From assembly GCF_014696825.1 (NCBI RefSeq), contig NZ_JACJQU010000019.1, positions 1 through 64,000 of the forward strand: a stretch of 64,000 nt of DNA, written 5' to 3'. The notes under the pieces were generated by a model. It saw nothing but the letters and a program-made list of their open reading frames with translations. It was not told where the DNA came from and made no database searches. Origin of the DNA: Anabaena sphaerica FACHB-251. GTDB taxonomy: Bacteria > Cyanobacteriota > Cyanobacteriia > Cyanobacteriales > Nostocaceae. Made by a program: the position numbers and the translations under genes. Shown one piece after another: positions 8,888 through 18,353 of the stretch (position 1 is its first letter; each line of letters starts with the position of its first letter).

Positions 8888-11212
8888 TTAACTGTTAAGT
8901 GATTTAACAACTGTCATACCCTGGATTCGCCACAAACCTTGTTTGCGAATTAAATCATAACGAACCCGCAACCGTTCTTGAGAAGAATTTTTACTTTGAC
9001 CCTGTTCATAAAACTGGGTAACTTCCTTAACTGTAGCTTCTACCACAGCATTATCTGAAATATTCCCGTTCTGATTGACAAATTCTACCTTTACATCATG
9101 TTCGTACTTACGATAGCGGCTATCTGCTATATCCTGCTTGACAATTAGCCGCCATTGTGATGCAGCAGAAGCAGTTAAAATTTCATCTAAACGATTAATT
9201 TCATGATTTGGACCTAAAGCTGCGGCTTTGGTGGATAGCCAAGTCTTAATTACTTCCTCTGCGATCGCCGTTGTCAGTGGACTCTCACCTACTTCTGGTT
9301 GGCTATTGGGTTTAGGAATGCTGACTGGTGCTTGATTCAGTTCTATTGCTAAGGGTTCTCCCAGCAAAGTTGGTTTGGGGAAAAACATATTATTTAACCA
9401 TCCCCAAGCTGTAGAAACTAATAACCACAAAACTAATAAACCTCCCATAGATAACAATACCAGCCAAACCAAGCGAGTTTTTCCTTCTATGGTGTTAGCA
9501 AAATTGCGTCGTCGTCGAGGAGAATAAGAATATCCATGTTCCCCAACACGCTCTCGACTCTTAGCTGAAGCTGGCTTGCGTCGCTTACGCTTTTTATTGT
9601 GTTCGGATGTATCTATATCATTCCTGACATAGTTCTGCTGGTAATATCCGGCTCCCACTTCTTGTGTCGGCGAATATTCTACAGGCATTTCTGGTGTTTG
9701 ATGCCCTCTTTCTCCTGCTGAACTATGCCATCGTGGTGAAGAGACTTGTGTAGATTCAGGGATTTCGCTGCTTACTGGAGTGGAAAAATCAGAATCAGGT
9801 GTGTGGTTGTGATTGACTGTCCCATTACTAACATTGTTATAGCTGCGATAACGAGGATTATTGACTTGTGGTGAGGGAAAAACCTGATTATTAGTGGGAT
9901 TCCATTCATTAGTTGTTTGCGTATCTCTGGGTAAAGCTTCTAAATAAGCTTGTACCTGCCTGTCAGCAAAGTATTCTTTTAAAGAGGCTTGCCTTCTGAC
10001 CAAATCCCGAAAATGAGGAAATACCTCTTGTTGTAACCAATGTTCACAATACAAACAAAGTCCTGGTAACAAATCTGGTGAATCTTGAGATTTTTCCCGA
10101 ATAATAGCTAAAGCTTCATATTCCTGACTTAATTCTAAAACACGTGTTGCTTCTTCGGTTTGTCCCAGTAACAAAGCACATAGAGATTGTTCTAAATGCA
10201 CATCTTGACGTTTACCCAAACGAATCAACATTTGCTTGGCTTGACGAATTAAAGCCGGTTGACGTTGGGCAAAACCTCTAGCTATCAAGGCATAAACAGC
10301 TAAATATGTAGCCACAGCAGAAGGACGCTTGCTTTCAGCTTCAAAGAGTTTGTGCTGTTCCGTAACTGTTAAATGATTGCGTAACTGTTGGATAAATCGC
10401 AGAAAATCGTCTATATTTAAACCAGATTGATCATTCCCAGCGCCATCAATTCCACCACGCGCTTCTAAAATATTCTGTAATAATTCCAAACCTTGGCGGC
10501 GTTCATTGGTCTTTTCTTGAGGCAGTGCCAGTAACTCCAGGATTCTGTATGGTCGTAGCTTACACAGATCCGCAGCAATTTCCGCTTGCACACTAGTAAA
10601 TAGACCTTCACGCATTAGTAATTCTTCCCCAGTTTCCAAGGATATAGCCGCATTTTCATAGTGACCTTGCTGCCATTGTTCGCGTCCTAATTCTAGACAG
10701 GCTAAAGCCACCGTGAGAATAATATCTGGTAGTTCAGGACTGGCAAAAAATTCCTCACTGGTTAGATGACTACCGACTTTCACACCAGCTGGTCTATTTT
10801 TACTCACCAGGTATGGACGACCTAGCTTCAGCACCAATTCGTATTCTCCCAACTCTTGGAGAAGTAATAAAGCACCAACTAATTCTTCTTGGGCGATTTC
10901 GATGCTGAGACTGTGGACATCGTGATTGCGGTTAATGCTTTCGGTGCTGTTTTCTAATAGCGATGTTGTCCCAGCCCGATCAGGATCATAGGCGTGGGCG
11001 AGATAAGCCTGATCATAGATGCTGCGTTCTTTGGGATTTGATAAAACCACGTAAGCTTCTTCTATGAGTTGTTTCCGAGAGGATATGGCCGTAATCGAAT
11101 ACTCCCGTCGGGGCAATTGAACAATGCGATCGCTGTATGCCTGCCGCAATTGTTCGTCACTTGCCGCTAACGGTAATCCTAAAATTCGGTAGTAATCGAG
11201 CGGAATTCGCAC
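8888..11212 (-). CDS. ftn2: Cell division protein Ftn2/ZipN (ARC6 homologue)
   Basis: A 774-residue membrane anchor for the FtsZ ring, specific to cyanobacteria and plastids. Residues ~1-75 form a J-like domain (DYYRILGLPLAASDEQLRQAY, then NPKERSIYDQAYL) without a canonical HPD, as in this family. A long helical region follows to ~430, then a low-complexity, Asn/Ser/Pro-rich linker and a basic stretch (KKRKRRK, RRRR) at ~545-575. One transmembrane helix lies at ~580-605 (LVWLVLLSMGGLLVLWLLV). The C-terminal IMS/DUF4101 domain (~645-774) faces the periplasm in known homologues. Known role: recruits FtsZ and other divisome proteins. The gene is transcribed away from pdhA across a ~1-kb intergenic region. 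Confidence 0.93.
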   Translation of the reverse strand: MRIPLDYYRILGLPLAASDEQLRQAYSDRIVQLPRREYSITAISSRKQLIEEAYVVLSNPKERSIYDQAYLAHAYDPDRAGTTSLLENSTESINRNHDVHSLSIEIAQEELVGALLLLQELGEYELVLKLGRPYLVSKNRPAGVKVGSHLTSEEFFASPELPDIILTVALACLELGREQWQQGHYENAAISLETGEELLMREGLFTSVQAEIAADLCKLRPYRILELLALPQEKTNERRQGLELLQNILEARGGIDGAGNDQSGLNIDDFLRFIQQLRNHLTVTEQHKLFEAESKRPSAVATYLAVYALIARGFAQRQPALIRQAKQMLIRLGKRQDVHLEQSLCALLLGQTEEATRVLELSQEYEALAIIREKSQDSPDLLPGLCLYCEHWLQQEVFPHFRDLVRRQASLKEYFADRQVQAYLEALPRDTQTTNEWNPTNNQVFPSPQVNNPRYRSYNNVSNGTVNHNHTPDSDFSTPVSSEIPESTQVSSPRWHSSAGERGHQTPEMPVEYSPTQEVGAGYYQQNYVRNDIDTSEHNKKRKRRKPASAKSRERVGEHGYSYSPRRRRNFANTIEGKTRLVWLVLLSMGGLLVLWLLVSTAWGWLNNMFFPKPTLLGEPLAIELNQAPVSIPKPNSQPEVGESPLTTAIAEEVIKTWLSTKAAALGPNHEINRLDEILTASAASQWRLIVKQDIADSRYRKYEHDVKVEFVNQNGNISDNAVVEATVKEVTQFYEQGQSKNSSQERLRVRYDLIRKQGLWRIQGMTVVKSLNS

Positions 11213-12276
11213 AGCCTACTTCCCCTGCACTGTGTTTACGTAGAGTCTCCTGGAGATCGACATAATGAACCTAGAGCATTCCAGGCTTATAAAGCCGTGC
11301 CATAATCATAGCTTTAATAATACCGTGTATCATATACAATATGAGTGTAGATTATAACAGTTTTTCTCTTGTTTTTTGCTAACACTTAAGTTATACCTTA
11401 AGGATTAATTCCAGGCGCTCATATAGCCCAGCATAAATATCACCCCCATGATATTACCTGATGCCCTAGCCTGAAAAATTAGCTTTCCATTTTCACTCTT
11501 TATTCTTTCTGTATATTTATTGTCACATAAATATACTGCTATTCAACCTCAATACTGGCAAACACAACCACCTCTTTTGATAGTGGCAGAGATATTGCAC
11601 CCACTATAATCTAAAATTTGTGATTTGTTGAGGCTGTTTACAGTCATTGTGTGAGACAAATGACAAATACCGATGCCCTGGTTAGTCCTGATAACTAGGA
11701 AAAATAATATAGCATGATTAAATTTTCATGACAATTGCTGAATTTTATGTAAAAAATATAACAAATCTTCTAATTTATGTAGAAAAAGTAGGAAACAGCA
11801 GGGCAGAAAATTTTGGAACTGAACCTGAAAAACTTTGGCAAAATGTTAATGGGTATGCAGAAAAACAGCCATGCTGATTGTTAATTTAAAGAGGGAACAC
11901 AAAAAGCAGCGGTTTTTAACTTGAGGAGCCGCATAAATAGGCAATAAACATTAAAAATGAAAAAATTACACCTTACCCATTCCCTACAGGGCTTTTTGAA
12001 ACCATAAATTAAGATTTGATAGTTGGATTGTTGACTTTTGCCAACCCTGGCCTATTTACAGCTAACATTATTAAGACCTGTAAACAGAGTACGCATAGCA
12101 AGTGCGGAATTTACGCCTGTAGACAAGAACCCGCAAACGGACTTGGCAGAAGCAGGAAGCAAACTTAAAAATGCTGTATTTTGTTTAAATACGAGCGATT
12201 TGTATAAGTTTTGTGTTGCACCAATATAACTTTAACACCGTAGCTTTAACTTGTACGACAGGGATACTTCACAATA
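11213..12276. other. 1.06-kb intergenic region between ftn2 and pdhA
   Basis: This AT-rich region separates two divergent housekeeping genes and therefore holds both promoters. I find no convincing ORF, tRNA or terminator hairpin. A TATAAT-like box occurs on the minus strand near 11352-11357, about 140 bases upstream of ftn2, without a good -35. A 63-codon ORF at 12038-12229 starts TTG and has no family resemblance. The length is unusual for this otherwise compact window. Confidence 0.5.
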
Positions 12277-13314
12277 ATGGTTCAAGAACGCACGTTACCC
12301 AAATTTGATGCTGCCACCGTCCAGATTACCAAAGAAGAAGGACTGGGATTATACGAAGACATGGTTTTGGGGCGATTTTTTGAAGACAAATGCGCCGAAA
12401 TGTACTACCGAGGCAAAATGTTTGGTTTTGTCCACTTGTACAACGGTCAAGAAGCCGTTTGCAGTGGTATCATCAAAGGAGCAATGCGACCAGGTGAAGA
12501 CTTCGTTTCCAGTACCTACCGTGACCACGTTCACGCTTTGAGCGCCGGAGTTCCAGCCAGAGAGGTAATGGCAGAATTATTTGGTAAAGCCACAGGTTGC
12601 AGCAAAGGGCGCGGTGGTTCCATGCATATGTTTTCAGCCGAACACCGTTTATTAGGTGGCTATGCTTTCGTGGCTGAAGGTATTCCTGTTGCGGCTGGTG
12701 CAGCTTTTCAAAGCAAATACCGTCGGGAAGTCTTGGGAGACAAGAACGCTGATCAAGTAACCGCTTGTTTCTTTGGTGATGGTGCTGCTAACAACGGTCA
12801 ATTTTTCGAGACATTAAATATGGCAGCGTTATGGAAACTGCCAATTTTATTTGTGGTAGAAAATAATAAATGGGCAATTGGCATGGCTCATGATCGCGCC
12901 ACATCAGATCCTGAAATTTACAAAAAAGCCAGCGTGTTTAACATGGTAGGCGTAGAAGTAGATGGTATGGATGTTTTAGCCGTTCGCCAAGTTGCCCAAG
13001 AAGCCGTAGCCCGCGCCCGTGCAGGTGAAGGACCTACCCTCATTGAAGCCATGACCTATCGCTTCCGGGGTCACTCTTTAGCTGACCCAGACGAACTGCG
13101 TAGCAAAGAAGAAAAAGAATTTTGGTTTTCTCGTGACCCAATTAAAAAGTTAGCTGCTTATTTAGTAGAACAAAACCTCGCTACAGAAGCAGAACTTAAA
13201 GACATTGAGAAGAAAATTCAGGAAGTCATCGATGATGCGGTGAAATTCGCAGAAAGCAGTCCTGAACCAGATGCCAGCGAATTATATCGCTTTATTTTTG
13301 CCGAAGACGAGTAA
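12277..13314 (+). CDS. pdhA: Pyruvate dehydrogenase E1 component, alpha subunit
   Basis: This thiamine diphosphate-dependent subunit decarboxylates pyruvate in the pyruvate dehydrogenase complex, feeding acetyl-CoA synthesis. The 345-residue protein shows the E1-alpha signatures: [38 protein letters not shown], and the ThDP/Mg motif [12 protein letters not shown] through ENNKWAIGM at ~165-200. The phosphorylation-loop equivalent [15 protein letters not shown] is present near 265. Length and motifs match cyanobacterial and plastid-type PdhA. No pdhB or pdhC is adjacent, as usual in cyanobacteria where pdh genes are scattered. Confidence 0.96.
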   Translation: MVQERTLPKFDAATVQITKEEGLGLYEDMVLGRFFEDKCAEMYYRGKMFGFVHLYNGQEAVCSGIIKGAMRPGEDFVSSTYRDHVHALSAGVPAREVMAELFGKATGCSKGRGGSMHMFSAEHRLLGGYAFVAEGIPVAAGAAFQSKYRREVLGDKNADQVTACFFGDGAANNGQFFETLNMAALWKLPILFVVENNKWAIGMAHDRATSDPEIYKKASVFNMVGVEVDGMDVLAVRQVAQEAVARARAGEGPTLIEAMTYRFRGHSLADPDELRSKEEKEFWFSRDPIKKLAAYLVEQNLATEAELKDIEKKIQEVIDDAVKFAESSPEPDASELYRFIFAEDE

Positions 13315-13484
13315 CTGGGGACTGGGGATTGGGGACTGGGGATTGGGGAAGAAGCAGGGAGCAGGGAGCAGGGGAAGAAAATTTTAGATTTTAGATTTTA
13401 GATTCGAGATGACAAAAACAATCCAAAATCCAAAATCCGAAATCCAAAATTGCATCACCAATTACCAATTACCAATTACCAAAT
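13315..13484. repeat. Cluster of STRR heptamer arrays
   Basis: Five different 7-base repeat families follow one another: GGGGACT/GGGGATT (13317-13348), CAGGGAG (~13353-13372), TTTTAGA (13383-13402), CCAAAAT (13422-13450) and CCAATTA (13457-13482). The cluster fills the whole gap between pdhA and the next gene, and the last array abuts that gene's start codon. Such STRR arrays are typical of heterocyst-forming cyanobacteria. Confidence 0.85.
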
Positions 13485-14357
13485 ATGGTGTTTACCATCA
13501 CTCAACAACAGCAACAATACAAAACCTACGTCCTTTCTGATGAAACCGCTGGTTCTCAACTGGAAGTAGTACCAGAAAGAGGCGGTATTATTACCCGTTG
13601 GCGAATTCAAGGTGAGGAAATTCTCTATTTAGATGTGGAAAGGTTCACTAACCCAGAGTTAAGTATTCGCGGTGGTGTACCAATTTTATTTCCCATCTGC
13701 GGTAACTTACCAGATAATACCTACACCTACGACGGGAAACAATATACTCTCAAACAACATGGCTTTGGGCGAGATTTACCTTGGGATGTGACAGAACAAG
13801 TCACACAAAATAAGGCAAGTTTAAGCGTAGTTTTCAAGAGTAATGAGGTAACACGCGCTGTTTATCCTTTTGATTTTCAGCTAACTTTTACCTACACGCT
13901 GCAAGGTAATTCTTTGGTGATTGACCAAGTTTATCAAAATCTGTCTGCTGTACCTATGCCTTTTTCGGCTGGGTTTCATCCCTATTTTCAATGTGGTGAT
14001 AAGTCGCAGTTAGAGTTTGATATTCCCTCTGGACAGTATCTAGACCAGAAGACCAAGGAAATGCACCCGTTTAATGGTAATTTCGATTTTGAACGGGATG
14101 AGATAGATTTTGCCTTTGGTCATTTGCGGAGTCAGTCGGCTGCGGTGACAGATCATAGCCGCAAGTTGAAGTTGACTCTTGATTATGACGATATCTATGC
14201 TATGCTGGTTTTCTGGACGCTCAAGGGTAAGGATTTTTATTGTCTGGAACCTTGGACGGCTGGCCGCAACTCGCTGAATTCTGGTGAAAATCTGACTGTG
14301 TTAGAGCCAGGAGCAAGCAAAACCACCTCTGTGAAATTAACGGTGGATTTTTTCTAA
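13485..14357 (+). CDS. Aldose 1-epimerase family protein (galactose mutarotase-like)
   Basis: A 290-residue protein with the galactose mutarotase-like beta-sandwich. It starts LSDETAGSQLEVVPERGGIITRW; RGGVPILFPICG and KQHGFGRDLPW supply the conserved substrate-binding Arg and His; SAGFHPYFQ gives the second His; and LEPWTA near 255 gives the catalytic-type Glu. It interconverts alpha and beta anomers of a hexose or hexose phosphate; the exact substrate cannot be told. The ATG immediately follows the CCAATTA repeat array, so there is no normal leader or clear ribosome binding site. An in-frame start further in is possible but would remove conserved residues. Confidence 0.88.
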   Translation: MVFTITQQQQQYKTYVLSDETAGSQLEVVPERGGIITRWRIQGEEILYLDVERFTNPELSIRGGVPILFPICGNLPDNTYTYDGKQYTLKQHGFGRDLPWDVTEQVTQNKASLSVVFKSNEVTRAVYPFDFQLTFTYTLQGNSLVIDQVYQNLSAVPMPFSAGFHPYFQCGDKSQLEFDIPSGQYLDQKTKEMHPFNGNFDFERDEIDFAFGHLRSQSAAVTDHSRKLKLTLDYDDIYAMLVFWTLKGKDFYCLEPWTAGRNSLNSGENLTVLEPGASKTTSVKLTVDFF

Positions 14358-14364
14358 AAAACCC

Positions 14365-14394
14365 TTGACAAGTCTTGAGAGAGTTTGCTATATT
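14365..14394 (+). promoter_or_regulatory. Promoter of tRNA-Lys
   Basis: A consensus -35 TTGACA (14365-14370) and a -10 TATATT (14389-14394) are separated by 18 bases. They lie 22 bases before the mature tRNA, so transcription should begin near 14401. Visible sigma-70-type boxes; activity is inferred. Confidence 0.7.
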
Positions 14395-14416
14395 TAGAAA
14401 GTTGCAAAAAGCAAAA

Positions 14417-14488
14417 GGGTCGCTAACTCAACGGTAGAGTACTCGGCTTTTAACCGATTAGTTCCGGGTTCGAATCCCGGGCGACCCA
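14417..14488 (+). tRNA. trnK: tRNA-Lys (UUU)
   Basis: A full cloverleaf can be drawn. Acceptor stem GGGTCGC/GCGACCC with discriminator A; D arm ACTCAACGGTAGAGT; anticodon loop CTTTTAA with anticodon TTT at its centre; T arm CCGGG-TTCGAAT-CCCGG. There is no encoded CCA. The tRNA is 72 bases long. Confidence 0.96.
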
Positions 14489-14917
14489 TAAAAAGCTGAA
14501 TGATGATATTTGTCTTAATCAGGATTTCCAGAATTTAAGGATTTTCAGGATGTTGATTTGTGAGGATAGGGTTAAGCTAATTGTTGGATAATTTGGGCGA
14601 TCGCTATTTTCTAGATAATCAAATATCAGGAATTATCAAAATATTCCAAAATATTCTATGATGCTGTAATTTGCAACTCTATTCTTTTTCCTAAGTTTAA
14701 GATTCTTTCGCGCTCATCAAGAACTTTATTATCCAAGTTTATCTGCACCAAGAGGTCATCTTCCTGTAAAATATTATCAACTAAGTATAGTTAGTGTATT
14801 TTTATTTGCGGTAATGAAAAAGCTTCAGTATTGCCAAAATAAAGGTTAAATTATAGGACTACTTAACCGTAGATTTAGATTAACTGAAACAATATCATAT
14901 TGATTATCAAAAACCTA
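14489..14917. other. 429-base intergenic region with dispersed repeat
   Basis: The left part (about 14508-14552, TTGTCTTAATCAGGATTTCC then AGAATTTAAGGATTTTCAGG) is a dispersed repeat that recurs in diverged form around 16619-16640 and 16765-16795. A HIP1 octamer follows near 14598. The rest is AT-rich with no ORF or RNA that I can support; it must hold the promoter of the downstream kinase pair. Confidence 0.5.
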
Positions 14918-15847
14918 ATGAACCCAGATGAAGAATTTCCTATTATTCTTGTTACGCAAGATCATTATGAACTTGCAAATAATGAGGTAATAGGGACTAA
15001 TACCAAGTTTTGGTTTGAGCATCAAGAGCTTGGTTATTGCTTGTATAAACAGAACAAATCCCAATATATAGGACAGGATTGGTCTGAAAAAGTTGCATCT
15101 GAATTGTGTGAGCTTTTAAGATTACCCCATGCTATTTATTATCTAGCAGAAACTTGGGAAGGAGATCGTGGTATAGTTTCACCTTCATTTTTACCAAAAG
15201 ATGCAACACTAATTCATGGTAATGAAATTCTCACTCGAATTTTGCCAAACTATCCCACTTTTGAAAATTATGGTGTGTCACAACATACAATAGATATTGT
15301 GTTGAGTGTACTGGCAGAAGAACATATCAATTTTCCAATTGATTGGATAGCACCAAGTAATATTCAGAAATCTGTAGAAGTGTTTGTTGGCTACCTGATG
15401 TTAGATGCTTGGATTGGTAATGGCGATCGCCATCATCTTAACTGGGGTTTAATAAACCGTAAATTGACACCCCATACCAGAGAAACTATACACTTAGCAC
15501 AAACCTATGATCATGCTTCTTCTTTAGGAAGGGAACTATATGATGAAAAAAGACAAAAACTATCAGTAGATTCATATATCAAAAAATGCAAATCTGCTTT
15601 TTATGCTAATTCAGAAGATAAAAAATCTCTGAAAACTTTTGATGTATTTCACCAAGTTGCCCTTCTTTATCCCCAAGCAGCTATAATGTGGTTAGAACAT
15701 CTTGAACGTATATCTACAAAAGAGACTCGCGTAATTTTTAACCGCATTCCCAAAAATCGTATGTCAAATATAGCAATTGAATTTGCACAAAATATTCTAG
15801 ATTTAAACCAAAAGAAATTACTTAATTTCAAGGAATTATTAACATGA
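14918..15847 (+). CDS. HipA-like protein kinase
   Basis: The 309-residue protein resembles the C-terminal kinase core of HipA-family Ser/Thr kinases. Near residue 167 the sequence GNGDRHHLNWGL has the N-x-DRH-x-x-N form of the HipA catalytic loop, and YDHASSLG near 197 supplies the metal-binding Asp. I see no typical HipA N-terminal Couple_hipA domain and no HTH partner upstream. Start: ATG at 14918, preferred over an in-frame TTG six codons earlier. Its stop overlaps the next gene's start (ATGA), so the two are translationally coupled. By family, phosphorylation of a translation factor or tRNA synthetase is possible, but no target can be read from the sequence. Confidence 0.75.
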   Translation: MNPDEEFPIILVTQDHYELANNEVIGTNTKFWFEHQELGYCLYKQNKSQYIGQDWSEKVASELCELLRLPHAIYYLAETWEGDRGIVSPSFLPKDATLIHGNEILTRILPNYPTFENYGVSQHTIDIVLSVLAEEHINFPIDWIAPSNIQKSVEVFVGYLMLDAWIGNGDRHHLNWGLINRKLTPHTRETIHLAQTYDHASSLGRELYDEKRQKLSVDSYIKKCKSAFYANSEDKKSLKTFDVFHQVALLYPQAAIMWLEHLERISTKETRVIFNRIPKNRMSNIAIEFAQNILDLNQKKLLNFKELLT

Positions 15848-16611
15848 AAAAACCGCAAACATTATTCCTAACTTGGCAAGATACTCACAGTCGTTCATGG
15901 TTTACCATTGGTAAATTGACTTATGATGGTAAACAATATCAATTTGTTTATACCCAAGGAGTAAAAGAAGCTCAGAATCAATGCCAATTTCAACCTTTAT
16001 ATTCATTCCCTGATTTTAACAAAGTATATACATCAATCCATTTATTTCCCGTTTTTGCTAATCGTTTAATGTCTCCTTCCCGACCTGATTATACTAATTT
16101 TATTCAATGGTTAAATATTACCCCAGCAGAAGATAATTCTTTGGAAATTTTAGCCCGTAGTGGTGGAGAAAGAGAGACAGATAGTCTTGCTGTTTTTCCA
16201 TGTCCAGAACCAGATTTAGAAGGACAATATCAATTGTACTTTTTTGCTCATGGACTGCGACATTTGCCTAAATGTGCAATTGAGAGAATTAATAATTTCG
16301 CGCCAAAAGAAAAATTATGGTTAGCTCATGAATTTCAAAACCTTTATGATACTAAGGCGTTAACTTTAAACACAGAAGACCATCATATTGTAGGTTATTG
16401 TCCGCGTTACTTACGAAGTGAAATTTTCGATCTTATTGGGAATAACCCTAGTTCAGTTAGGCTGGAAGTAGAGCGTATCAATTTATCACCTACACCGCTT
16501 CAGTTTCGTTTATTATGTCACATTACTGCTGTGTGTAAAAATGATTTTCGCCCCTTTTCCAGTCCTGAATATCAACCGTTAGCAGTGGATCATTTGGTTA
16601 ATGTTGGTTAA
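15844..16611 (+). CDS. HIRAN-domain protein with HipA N-subdomain-like start
   Basis: A 255-residue partner of the HipA-like kinase, overlapping it by 4 bases. The first ~40 residues (WFTIGKLTYDGKQYQFVYTQG) resemble the N-subdomain-1 strand pattern of HipA and HipS. Residues ~165-210 (LYDTKALTLN, HHIVGYCPRYLR) match a HIRAN domain, an OB-like fold known to bind DNA ends in other contexts. Together with the upstream gene this looks like a split HipA: a kinase core on one protein, the N-subdomain fused to HIRAN on the other. That reading is inference. No catalytic residues are evident. The MITE at 16639 begins 28 bases after the stop. Confidence 0.65.
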   Translation: MKKPQTLFLTWQDTHSRSWFTIGKLTYDGKQYQFVYTQGVKEAQNQCQFQPLYSFPDFNKVYTSIHLFPVFANRLMSPSRPDYTNFIQWLNITPAEDNSLEILARSGGERETDSLAVFPCPEPDLEGQYQLYFFAHGLRHLPKCAIERINNFAPKEKLWLAHEFQNLYDTKALTLNTEDHHIVGYCPRYLRSEIFDLIGNNPSSVRLEVERINLSPTPLQFRLLCHITAVCKNDFRPFSSPEYQPLAVDHLVNVG

Positions 16612-16638
16612 TTATTGAAATTTGTCTCAATCAGAATC

Positions 16639-16730
16639 AGGACTTACGCACGATGTGGCTGAAAACCCTATTTTTGCGTAGGGGCAATTCATGAATTGCC
16701 CCTACTGTCGTGACCTTTTGCGTAAGTCCT
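16639..16730. mobile_element. MITE, copy 2 of the 92-bp family
   Basis: Terminal inverted repeats AGGACTTACGCA and TGCGTAAGTCCT enclose a near-perfect inner palindrome (AGGGGCAATTCATGAATTGCCCCT). The orientation is as in the copy at 61150. It interrupts the dispersed TTTGTCTCAATCAG-type repeat. The flanks read AGAATC on the left and AGAATA on the right, a 5-of-6 match consistent with a decayed 6-bp target duplication. Confidence 0.75.
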
Positions 16731-16795
16731 AAGAATATGTCCAGAATCTTCTCAATCAAAAATCGGAAAATTATTTCATCCTGAAAATCCTGATA

Positions 16796-16845
16796 TGGCT
16801 ACGCCACGCTATGCCTTCGGCACGCTGCGCGAACGCTATCAGACA
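16796..16845. repeat. Palindromic small dispersed repeat
   Basis: The GCTACGCCACGCTATGCCTT/CGGCACGCTGCGCGAACGC segment is a GC-rich palindrome-like repeat in AT-rich surroundings. Related sequence (CTTCGG, GTTCGCGTAGCG) recurs at about 23155-23190 and inside the MITE at 37539-37771. It is noncoding and lies between the HIRAN gene and the DUF3370 gene. Confidence 0.5.
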
Positions 16846-16904
16846 AATTAGGTGATAGGTAATAGGTAATGAATTTACTGTTAACTGTCACCTGTCACCT
16901 ACAA

Positions 16905-18284
16905 TTACTTCTGAGTCGTAACTGTTAAAACCTGTGGAGGAGAAGCATCAGGAGGATAAAGAAAATCCACTTCCACCAAAGAAGAATCCCCAGGTTTCAT
17001 ATTTAATGACACCAAAGGTTCTCCAGGTTGACCTCTCTTTTGCACCAAATGCACAAACTTAGTAGTTGGTTTACCCTGTTCATCTCGATAACGTACCCGC
17101 ACCGTTCCCCGGAAGAAAACTTGACGCGCTGGTGTAGTAAAAAAGCGTAAACCTGATTTTGTTAACTGATCCTCTTTTATGGGAGTTTGCAGCGATAAAC
17201 TAACATTTTGTTGACTTTGAGAATTGTTAAATAAAGGCAACCTCAAACTATATTGAATGCCATAATTACCATGAGCAAAATAAGCTGTATCAGGATAACG
17301 CACTAACATAGGTGCGCTTTGAACTTGACCAGTGCCAAAAGTACCACCATGCAGCGTACTTAAAGGATATGAAAAAGCTTGACCTGGTTGGGGAATTGTT
17401 AAATACTTAGTTTGGGGATTATCTACCAATAGCGATCGCCATTGAGAACCACGCGCAACACCTGCTACACGTCCATAAATTGCAGGTTTACCAATTCCCT
17501 CTATCGGAGTCGGGGTTTTATCTCTAGGTGTCGATAACTCACCATTATTTAATAAATTTTGCCACTCTGCTAAATTTGGCGCACGTTCACTACCATCAGC
17601 ATTTGTCTGTGCAAACATCGCTAAACTAGCAGCATACACAGTACCATTACTCAACAGTCGCATATATGTAGATCGACCATTCAGCGGTGGAGTCAATCCT
17701 TGCACCGGAATTGGTAAATTTAATAACATCTGACTTTCCCCTGGAGGAATGACGATTTGAGCAGGGAAAATATTTTGTCGTCTTCCTCTCAATACATCCG
17801 ACATCACCCGACTACCAGGACCAGCAAACACCGTACCCGAATCATTGGGAATAAAAGAATCTAACTCAATAAAAGGTGCATCTGGTTGACTTAAATAACT
17901 AGACCCCTGCAATATATTCACTTTCACTGGTTTAGTACCAGGGTTATGCAACATTATTCCCTGGTAAAGAGAACGTAAATTTTCCGGTGGGTCTGCTTTA
18001 GCAACATGATGAGCAAAAACATCAAACCGCCCGCGAAACGGAAAATTTAAATGTGCCGTTGGTACTTTTTTGCCATCTCCTGGAAACGTAGAAAGTAAAA
18101 TTCCTTCTTTTAATACCAATTCTGGGCTATTGCTATTAAATACTGGCACACTATCCAAACGCCCTGGTAATGTCCTAACCTCTTGTGGTTGGACAACTTC
18201 TTCCGGTGGTGGTGTGGCTGGAGTTGCTTGAGCGAGAGTCAAACCGAGTAATGCTGACAACATAGGAAATTTAAAATTGAACAT
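16905..18284 (-). CDS. DUF3370 domain-containing secreted protein
   Basis: A 459-residue protein of a family found almost only in cyanobacteria. It begins with a short signal-like hydrophobic stretch (FPMLSALLGLTLAQA), then a Pro/Glu-rich segment (TPATPPPEEVVQPQEVRTLP). The rest is beta-rich with family motifs such as LPGRLDSVPVFNSNSPE, NFPFRGRFDVFAHH and YGIQYSLRLPLFN. The location is probably periplasmic or outer membrane; the function is unknown. The start codon lies 2 bases from a TCATTAG heptamer array, so its leader is repeat-derived. Confidence 0.88.
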   Translation of the reverse strand: MFNFKFPMLSALLGLTLAQATPATPPPEEVVQPQEVRTLPGRLDSVPVFNSNSPELVLKEGILLSTFPGDGKKVPTAHLNFPFRGRFDVFAHHVAKADPPENLRSLYQGIMLHNPGTKPVKVNILQGSSYLSQPDAPFIELDSFIPNDSGTVFAGPGSRVMSDVLRGRRQNIFPAQIVIPPGESQMLLNLPIPVQGLTPPLNGRSTYMRLLSNGTVYAASLAMFAQTNADGSERAPNLAEWQNLLNNGELSTPRDKTPTPIEGIGKPAIYGRVAGVARGSQWRSLLVDNPQTKYLTIPQPGQAFSYPLSTLHGGTFGTGQVQSAPMLVRYPDTAYFAHGNYGIQYSLRLPLFNNSQSQQNVSLSLQTPIKEDQLTKSGLRFFTTPARQVFFRGTVRVRYRDEQGKPTTKFVHLVQKRGQPGEPLVSLNMKPGDSSLVEVDFLYPPDASPPQVLTVTTQK

Positions 18285-18286
18285 TT

Positions 18287-18353
18287 ATTAGTCATTAGTC
18301 ATTAGTCATTAGTCAATTTAACTTTATGACACTGTTCCCTGTTCCCTGTTCCC
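18287..18353. repeat. STRR arrays (TCATTAG and GTTCCCT)
   Basis: Four copies of TCATTAG/AGTCATT at 18287-18314 and three of GTTCCCT at 18333-18353. The second array lies inside the 3' end of the pyroglutamyl peptidase gene and encodes its last residues. Confidence 0.8.

Noticed and set aside
12038-12229. 63-codon ORF upstream of pdhA
   Set aside because: It starts TTG without a ribosome binding site, has no recognisable family, and probably lies in pdhA leader DNA.
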